DNA from: Episyrphus balteatus
Taxonomy: Eukaryota > Arthropoda > Insecta > Diptera > Syrphidae
Length of the DNA: 64,000 bases
Direction of reading: 5' to 3'
Assembly: GCF_945859705.1 (NCBI RefSeq)
Contig: NC_079137.1
Span: 76,220,277-76,284,276, forward strand
Shown here: positions 56,101-64,000 of the stretch, piece by piece
Position numbering within the stretch: position 1 is the first letter of the stretch
Layout: the number at the start of each line of letters is the position of its first letter
Program-made: the position numbers and the translations under genes
Notes under the pieces: generated by a model
Database searches by the model: none
What the model saw: the letters and a program-made list of their open reading frames with translations, nothing else
What the model was told of the DNA's origin: nothing

Positions 56101-58921
56101 CTATACACGTAGGATATACAAATTTTAGTTGCTGTAGTCTAGTTTTCCAAACGGCGATGTATAATATTTATTTTTTTTATTTACTTTTATAATATTTACT
56201 CGGGTTAAGATAATCAACAAATAATTTCTCAACACTTTTGCAACAAAATAGTTCTCTTTCGTTAAATACCAATCAAAATCTTCTTCCCAGGAACACCATC
56301 ACACTAATAGTCCTTTATAAAATAGGAACACTTTCACAGGAAGTAATTGAACAAGCAAAAAAAAAAAACTCGTTTTAATCTCACTACAACTACCCTTTTT
56401 TTTACTTAATTACGTCGATCTTTTGTCATCCTTTGTCATCAGTTATTTTCCCATTTATCTACAATTTTCCTCATTTCCTGCCGCCTGAGCATTGCAAATT
56501 ACGCTATTGCGACATCATCTCTCATTTGCAGAAACCAATTTTCTCTGACCAGCTGGTGTACGGAGTACACCCCCATCACGCAATAGTCTATCTCCCACCC
56601 ACCTTACCGCACTGCATCAAATGCATCTCTCCTCATATTCCAGAGAGAAGGGCACCTATTTTATCATCATCATCATTTTCATCATCAGAAAACAGAATAC
56701 AATTCCCCAGTTGGGTATGCAACGTTTTTATTCAATCAAATTCCGGATTCTATACCGAAAATCACTTTATTTCAACAATACCCGGGCGCCATTTTTGTTG
56801 CAAAATACATATAATATAAAAGCGATCACTCTGACTGACTATTGCCCTCAGGTTTCCTCGTGGTGGAAAATACATATATCGCTTAAGTGGCAGCACTGGC
56901 AGCACATTACATACTGCTATTCTGGCAAAAACAAAATTAATTGCATATTTGATGGCGCATATGTGTATGACGCTCGCGTCAGGCACAATACTACCCAATC
57001 CCATCATCATCATCAACAACAGCAGCCAGCACAAATGAGCCATCAGTGTGGTTGGAGAGCGTTTTGAATGCATTTAAGGAATAATAAAAGGCCTCGCCGC
57101 CGCCAACGCCTTTATTTCCTCCTGATAGAAGGACAGATGAGTTCATTAATTGACTTTGGTTGAAAAACAGATATAAACTCATACACACACCCACACACTC
57201 ACACACAAAATCAGGACTTTGAAAGTAATTTATGGAAACATTTTCGATTCTGCGATTGACTTCATCATCATTATTCTGGCAAACGAGAATTAATCATGTT
57301 CCATTATCAAGCTTACAACCAAAGCGATAGTCCTTTTTTTAGCAGAACTTTTATGTAAGCCGACAATAAAGGGTTGAAAGCAACTGTGTGAGTGTGTTAG
57401 TAATCATTGCTCATCACAATGATTCATGCAAAAAAAGTTAGTTCCGAATAAAAGTCCTTGCGCTCCTGACGAGCTTCTATAATACTTCCATAGAATATGA
57501 TTGTGTAGTTTTCAAAAACTTGGTTCTTTTCAAAAGAACTACACAACACATCCATTTGAGTCCTAAATACTAGAATCTCTCTCGCGAGGACTTTATTCCC
57601 TTGCAAAAAAAAAAAAGAACCGTTGCAAGATAAAAATCCTCCGGTCTTCAGGAAATTGTTTGCATATGTAATTCAATTACGGTACTCTAAATGGAAGAAT
57701 TACGTGGTTGCAGTTCCAGCGAACCTTCACAAGGGTTTTAAGGAAGAAGCCAGCACAAAAAAAAAAAAATTGCAGATCGTCCTTATTTCGTTGAAATGTT
57801 GGATTGCAGCGACCTAGTCGCTTGGTAAAAAGAAGGGGCTGAACGCGAGCACATGTGTGCAAGCTGTGTGTCGTCCTCGTCATCATCATAGCCCGGTGCT
57901 AGGACACGAATATTTTTCTTTTTTGCCTTTTTTGATCCCGAATTTCAATTTACCTTCCAAAGTGGTGTGTAGCAGTGGCAACTCTCTGGATGTAGTAGAA
58001 GAAGAAAAAGAAGTCCCTTAGGGCTATGTGAAGTAGCTTAATTTTTAAGTCGCATTGCAGAGCGAGTAGGTTTATAATTTGAAGGTTTTTTTTCGTCCTC
58101 TCGTCAAGAGAAAGGTAGGGTTTGATGATGATGATGATGAATATGTGCATGAGAAGAAGTAAAAAAAGAAGGAGTTTAATTTCCATACAAAAGATGATAT
58201 CCTTAAGCAAAACCATGAATAAATGCATAAGCAAACTCCCAGGTCATATAAAAAAATTGGAACTAGATCTACATTCTTAGGCAGATAAATAGAACAAAAA
58301 AAAAAAATACCTATATATAATATAAATTATACAGGAAATGAGGGCTTGATAAGTGGAAGAGACTTCTTGGAAGTAAAAATGTTGGCATTTTTTTGGAATT
58401 AATTTAAATTTCTTATTATTTCAAATTTTTTACTATAGTCAAATGGATAAGAAGGACAAAGAGCTTTTAAGAGTAATGAAAAAAAGAATTATGGTGAATC
58501 TAGGTCTGCACAAAAGTCTCAATCGGGGCAAGAGCAAGTTTATGAGGTCATCAAGAAGGGATGGAAGGAACACTTAGTTATACTCATGGCTATATCTCGA
58601 AATGGTTGAGAGGGGCAGATTGCGCTTGTTATCCAAGTTTAGTTGATCTTCGTTCTTAAGAATAAATGACAAACTATGATGAAGTTACTTTTTGAAGGTT
58701 TCATTTTCTTCTGACCAAAATTAGGCGCAGAATTCAAAACAGGTCAACAAATCTACAGTAACTAAAGTAATTTTATCGCACTTTAAGTAAAGTAAAAATT
58801 TTAGGACAATCTTGCAGGCTTCGACCATTTGCCTGATGTTGGGAAGTTACGAAGTTTGCACAAAGCGATGAATGTGATATCAAATATGCTACTGCCTTCA
58901 ATATTTTTCTTCCAAGCGCTA
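56101..58921. other. Gene-free stretch with GC-balanced patch
   Basis: Bases 56500-57130 are GC-balanced. The ORF 56621-57067 ends in a His/Gln-rich tail from a CAT/CAA/CAG run and is followed by AATAAA (57083-57088); homology is not recognised. A homeodomain/E-box-like segment (ATTGCATATTTGATGGCGCA, 56939-56958) lies inside it. A GAT run is at 58122-58141. Confidence 0.4.
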
Positions 58922-59464
58922 CACTATGGGACCAAACGATGTAAATCATCTCAAAATTCCATAACTTTTTTGTTTCTTAATATTTTTTTTTTTGAAATTT
59001 GGCACAAATATACTACAATGTATATTCTTCAACATGGAATAAAAATCAGAACTAACAAAATTATGTATGTATTTATTATAACATTATCAAAAACAGAAAT
59101 TATGAAAAAAAGCTCAAATTCATCAATTAATGGCTTAATTCATATACAAAATTATATTTTAAGTCGTTGTAATTTGTGTTAAATATAAGTGAAGTTATCC
59201 TACACTGAGGGAAAAAATAAATTGAAGTTGAAACGTCGTTGTTTCAAAGACGAACTACTTTGTTTTATGTGACTTTAAGATACGAAACCATCAAAAATTA
59301 ACCTTTTTTCCACGTTGAATTTAAAATGTTCATCTTCAACTCAAAATCATTCCGAATAATAGTTAAATCAATGTGGTTTTCATTGATTTCACGTTGTTTT
59401 ATGGTGGCTTTTTCTTCAGTGTATATATAATATATTAATAAGAAAGCAAAAATTAAAAGATTAT

Positions 59465-60192
59465 ACTGGTCAACAAAATCAAACTTTTTTTTTGTTGCCG
59501 GAACAAAAATATACTTTTCTAAAGGTTTTCGGTGTGCTGAACTTGAATCCGAAGTCAAAAAAATTCTAGCAGCTCCCGTTTTTAAGATATTACCGTTAGA
59601 AAATGCAGCACTTCGGACCTTATTCTTTTATATAAGGAAAATTGTTTGAGCATATTTAGTAACAGTTTTTATAAGAACTATTTACCACCTTTTTAAATCT
59701 GTTTAAATCTCTCCGATATCTTTTTTACTTCCCGAGATATCCTCAGTTGTTTGGTATTTTTATACATTTTATAACGTCATTATCTTCTTTATGATATATA
59801 AAGCCACACCCACTGACTTCAGCAATACATAAGATATTGAAAAGATTTAGGTCCATTTTCTTCACTCGGAGTTGAACATAACTTGAGAATTTTTAATATA
59901 AAAATTCTCAAGTTTTGTTCAACTCCGAGTGAAGAAAATGGACCTTAAACAGGTATTGAAAGATGGGAAATAGTTCTTATAGAAACCGTTACTAAATATG
60001 CTCAAACAATTTTCCTTATTCAATAGAATAAGGTCCGAAAAACTCAAAAAAACGTTTTTTGCATTTTTTAACGCTATTATCTCAAAAACGGGAGCTGCTA
60101 GAATTTTTTTGACTTCGGATTCGAGTTCAGCACACCAAAAACCTTCAGAAAAGTATATTTTTGTTCTGGAAACAGAACCCTTGTTAACCAGT
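59465..60192. mobile_element. Asymmetric foldback element related to the 1.93 kb palindrome
   Basis: The outer arms pair (ACTGGTCAACAA versus TTGTTAACCAGT) and the inner stem ACTTGAGAATTTTT...AAAAATTCTCAAGT centres near 59897. The left arm carries about 130 extra bases. It shares the phrase GACTTCGGATTCGASTTCAG with the 1.93 kb palindrome (38770 and 38960 regions), so the two are related. Confidence 0.7.
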
Positions 60193-61093
60193 GTTATTAA
60201 TTCAAAAAAAGCATACGAATGAAAGATAATATAAAATTCATTGTACGTAGAATTTATTTTATAAGTAAGAAAAGAAAGAAAAAATGTGAAAGGGATAAGT
60301 ATCCAAAAACGTAGAGACTAAATTAACCACTTTCTTAATAAAATCAAAATTATTGTGTATTTTATAAAACTCAAACAAAAATAAAAGGGATGAAGAGGAA
60401 AAAAGTATTAAAACGAAATAGAATATGAAAATAATTTATATTTTATATAGAGAAGGCTTTTTTAATAAAACAAAAGCTTGAGATAAGAATTAAAATAGCG
60501 TAAAAAAATAATAGTTTGAAAAAATGGGATGAAATTAAATAAAATAAAATCTGCAGATTTTGATTTGCGGCAGAAAATGGGACTTGAACTCCTTTAAAAT
60601 GGTCAAGCTTGTTTTGAATTCCCTTTATAGGGGATCTCAAAAGGAATAATTTGAAATACATATCTCAAATTCTTACCATTTTCGATTAAATGCACTCCCC
60701 TGTTCATAATTGATTTTTGTTTTTACAAACGTTCACTGAAACATTGGTAAATAAGAACCAATTATTTAATCAAAAGATTATTTATTTTGTTCGCCATATC
60801 GCTACAAATTAGTTAGCAGTTTTAATGAAACTCAATTTCTTACTTTTATTTAAGAGCAACACCCTAAGAAATAAATTGTACATTTTGAAACTGGTTTATC
60901 ATTTTTATAACTTGCCTAGTTATCAAAGTTTTCAAAAAAAAGAATAAAAAATTCGGAAATTGAAGTTAGGATGAAAGATACTATAATTTGAATTCAACAA
61001 AACACGGTTTTTCAGAGTAAAAAAAAAAAAAACAAAAAAAAATAGGCTTTTGTTTAAACTAATTTGTAGCGAAATAATTTTTTTTTTATTTGT

Positions 61094-61814
61094 CAATTGT
61101 GTGGATCAGAATCAAAACCCATTATATCCACTTTTCAAAAAAAATGACTTGGGTATGAGGTTTTGTTTCTATTATTCAAATACATAGGTTGCGCCCAATT
61201 TTGAGTCTCTAACTACATTTTTTGGCGTAGAAATCAGACCACAAAGTTAGAGGTTAATTTCAAAACCCATTTTATCCACTTGAGTTTTTGTTTCAAAACC
61301 CATTATATCCAAACAATTTTATTCGCATCAAAATCCATTATATCCATTCAAAATATTATTTCTAAAATAAATTTGAAATTCAAAAACCATTTTATCCATG
61401 GGATGAGATTAGATGGGAATATCCGAAAATTTATACGGATTTTTGAAAAAAAAATTTCGGCATTTAGGTTTGAATTTATTTGTTCAAGAAAGTAGGCGTA
61501 GTTAAAATAAAGGAAACAAAGTTTTCTCGTTTTTAATTGAGTTTTTTTGAATGCCATATTTTCTTATTTTGGTCTGAAATTCAGAGGTGATTTTCAAAAT
61601 CCATTCTATCCATATTTGTTTTGGGTATAACTCTAAAACTAAAACCCTCAGATCACGATTTCTGGACTTAAACTGTAGGGAATCCTAATTGAATCAATCC
61701 TGCATTTAAAAAAGTACTAAAAAATGTTTCGTTTACGAGATACAAGTTTTTCTCGATTTACTCGAAATCAAAAAAAGTGGATAAAATGGGTTTTGATTCT
61801 GATCCACACAATTG
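61094..61814. mobile_element. Inverted-repeat element with seven AAACCCATTATATCCA words
   Basis: The ends CAATTGTGTGGATCAGAATC are inverted copies of each other (61094-61113 and 61795-61814). AAACCCATTWTATCCA-like words recur at about 61115, 61264, 61296, 61327, 61382, 61592 and inverted near 61777. Several subterminal repeats suggest protein-binding sites. AATT flanks the inner end on both sides. No ORF of note. Confidence 0.72.
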
Positions 61815-63024
61815 TTCTTAATTGTCAATTATTGTTTTAGGGATATACCTATTTGTAAAAAAAACAAAAATAAATTATGAACAGCGGAAGCAAAATACTG
61901 AATATCAGAATATTTCATTTGAATCATTAATTTTGAGACACCCTGTAGATGACAGTAAAAAAAGATTTGCAAACATTTTTGGAAAATTTTTATTTTATAC
62001 ATTTTTGACCGTAAACCAAAATGGCGCAAATATGCGCAAAATTTTATTTTTATTCCTTAATTTTGAGTAGAATGAGATTCTAAATTCATTCATAACTCGA
62101 CATCGGCAGTCGTCGGCAAAGGAGAAATCTAAAATTGAAAATTAAAGTTGTCCAAATTACTTCCCATTAATTGTTATTTTTTCTAAGCAATCAATTTAAA
62201 GTACATTCAAAAACAAATAACGGATTAATAAAGTAGATTCTTACCTTTTTATTGATATACAACACTTATAAGGTTTCTTCAAAAACTTCTGAGAAAACTA
62301 AGTTTAAACTGTTATATAAAATAGGACGAAAAACAATAAAAATTGAAATGTAAGGTTCGAGACTCATTTTTAGTACTTTTATCCAAAATATATTAAAAAC
62401 GATGTATGCTATCATAATTGCGCACATTTCTTTTATGTTAAACAATCATTACTTTTTTGAAATGATCACATTTGTTCAAACCAATTTTGAGATGGTTTTG
62501 GTCGTTTGGTCCCATTGTGCGTTACGAGGATGTTATTCATGACAAAGGGCTGTAATAGGAGATAAAGTAAGCAACTCAGTTTTTGATGTAGTCTTCTATA
62601 TGAAATGTCGATTAAGGTTTCGGAAAAGTTAGGAAGCTGATAATCCGCGTGTTGTATTACGTATCACGGCTACAGAAATCAGGCACTGCACTATATTTTT
62701 CATTTTTGGTTCTGATGTCAAATTAAACGTCTATACTAAACTTCTTAAACGTATACAACACAAATCATTGGGTTTTTGGGATTCATTACAGAATTTCACC
62801 CAAAATTAATTTTTGAAGTGTTTTTATTCTTAATTTCTATCCCATTTTAATGTTATTGTTCTACCAAATTTAATTAGGGTGGCTAATCATTTATTATTTT
62901 TTTTTTTTCAACAAAAAAATCTCCCTTATTAGCATAATATTCTTGAAAACACTCTTTAGGTTCTGGCTTTCAATCCCAAATATAACACAGTTACTGAATT
63001 TCAATAGGGTATTATTGTAATAGT

Positions 63025-63373
63025 AATCACAACAAAAACATTACTGTTAAAAAAAGAGCCAAGTTCTCCTATGTTGAAATTATGCTGGCACAAAAAGTAT
63101 TGAGATATAAAAGTGTACCAAGTTCTAAAGTTTGGGTTCAAATTCGTATTAATAAAATTTTGATTGTTTACTTGACAATTTTTCTTTTAAATACCGATTT
63201 TTAAAGTTATTTCAAAAATTTGCCAAGTAAACAATCAAAATTTTATTGATACGAATTTGAACCCAAACTTTAGAACTTGGTACACTTTTATATCTCAATA
63301 CTTTTTGTGCCAGCATAATTTCAACATAGGAGAACTTGGCTCTTTTTTTAACAGTAATGTTTTTGTTGTGATT
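63025..63373. mobile_element. Foldback hairpin element, copy 2
   Basis: Two 151-bp arms (63025-63175 and 63223-63373) form a stem with a loop of 47 bases. The outer 120 or so bases of each arm match the hairpin at 14220-14478. The left terminus AATCACAAC is identical in both copies while the flanking DNA differs, which defines one true element end. Confidence 0.88.
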
Positions 63374-64000
63374 TCACTACTTTTTGCAAGGTATGGCTGT
63401 AGAATTGAAAACCTCTATATTTGATGAAAATGGGCAGTTGCCACGCCCCCTGGTTGAAATTCTCAGATTTTAAATTGTGTCCTTTGTATAAACTACCAGC
63501 TGTAACATTCTACCAAATTTCAAGATTCTACGATAATCAGAAGGGCTCTATAATAATTGATGAAAATTCAGTGAAAATGGGCGGTTGCCACGCCCCCTGG
63601 CTAAAATTCTCAAATTTTAAATTTTTTCCTTTGTATAAACTACCAGCTCTACCATTCTACCAAATTTCAAGATTCTACGATAATCAGAAGTGCTCTATAA
63701 TAATTGATGAAAATTCAGTGAAAATGGGCGGTTGCCACGCCCCCTGGCTAAAATTCTCAAATTTTAAATTTTTTCCTTTGTATAAACTACCAGCTCTACC
63801 ATTCTACCAAATTTCAAGATTCTACGATAATCAGAAGGGCTCTATAATAATTGATGAAAATTCAGTGAAAATGGGCGGTTGCCACGCCCCCTGGCTAAAA
63901 TTCTCAAATTTTAAATTTTTTCCTTTGTATAAACTACCAGCTCTACCATTCTACCAAATTTCAAGATTCTACGATAATCAGAAGTGCTCTATAATAATTG
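63374..64000. repeat. 147-bp tandem repeat running off the window
   Basis: Units of exactly 147 bp (starts of GTGAAAATGG at 63571, 63718 and 63865), preceded by a first copy missing about 12 bases. Each holds GGGCGGTTGCCACGCCCC, TAAACTACCAGC and TCAAGATTCTACGATAATCA. Alternate units differ at one site (AAGGGCTC versus AAGTGCTC), suggesting a 294-bp dimer. The array continues beyond base 64000. Confidence 0.92.

Larger units (their letters stand above)
58922..62519. mobile_element. Putative 3.6 kb element with nested insertions
   Basis: The left end CACTATGGGACCAAACGA is matched in inverted form at the right end (TCGTTTGGTCCCATTGTG), and similarity continues to an inner ATCTCAAAATT block. No exact target duplication is visible. 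The region contains two shorter inverted-repeat elements (59465-60192 and 61094-61814). Without them about 2.15 kb remain, with no transposase recognised. Confidence 0.45.

Noticed and set aside
56433..57067. ORFs of 128 and 148 codons with a His/Gln tail and a downstream AATAAA
   Set aside because: No domain, start context or splice support; the tail is a CAT/CAG run and AATAAA is common in AT-rich DNA.
60560..60600. Minus-strand tRNA-like AGTTCAAGTCC
   Set aside because: Flanking bases do not form a T stem and no D-arm is visible.

Overview
The window looks like non-coding eukaryotic DNA, most likely from an insect and probably a fly (Diptera). I found no intact protein-coding gene, rRNA, CRISPR array or bacterial-style operon. 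The background is very AT-rich, with many A/T homopolymers. It is packed with transposon remnants: Jockey/CR1-like reverse transcriptase fossils, hAT-like and Harbinger-like MITEs, tRNA-derived SINE-like pieces, long hairpins and minisatellites. The fly assignment rests on this overall look plus GAT/CAG-type trinucleotide runs; it was not tested by homology search.

Left part (1-20.6 kb): AT-rich sequence holds a 1.1 kb inverted-repeat element with an exact 8-bp target-site duplication (3871-4980) and a block of degenerate repeats (5.5-6.9 kb). Two copies of a GC-rich family built on CCGCACCA words lie at about 8.6 and 11.1 kb. A hairpin element is at 14.2 kb, followed by two LINE reverse transcriptase fossils in opposite orientations (about 14.75-15.56 kb minus, 16.13-16.56 kb plus). 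Two hAT-like MITEs lie at 16.67-17.47 and 18.80-19.29 kb. The stretch 17.5-18.8 kb is poorer in repeats and has clustered palindromes that could be regulatory.

Centre (20,661-27,150): a 6.49 kb satellite of about 649 decamers, consensus GTTGTGTCGC, with no phase shift over its whole length. It has a small set of recurring variants, word-order rules and a nested higher-order repeat of roughly 1.1-1.5 kb. All three plus-strand frames are open only because the units contain no stop triplets, so the three ORFs of more than 2,100 codons are not genes.

Right part (27.2-64 kb): a third CCGCACCA copy carries a tRNA-Ser-like head (28.7-29.2 kb). A MITE cluster lies at 32.2-35.0 kb, with two adjacent Harbinger-type elements sharing a TAA. 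Two arrays rich in TTATAGAAG flank a 1.93 kb near-perfect palindrome (37,909-39,842). A one-armed relative of that palindrome is at 48.25-49.0 kb. Further on are a diffuse array of TATCAC words (51.8-53.1 kb), an 11-bp minisatellite present in both orientations (55.47-56.10 kb), a nested transposon-in-transposon region (58.9-62.5 kb), and a second copy of the 14.2 kb hairpin followed by 147-bp tandem repeats running off the window edge.

The clearest theme is the density of long inverted repeats: about ten hairpin-forming units, several sharing sequence. If transcribed they would make double-stranded RNA. The best candidates for something undescribed are the decamer satellite with its higher-order grammar and the hairpin-plus-147-bp-repeat family.
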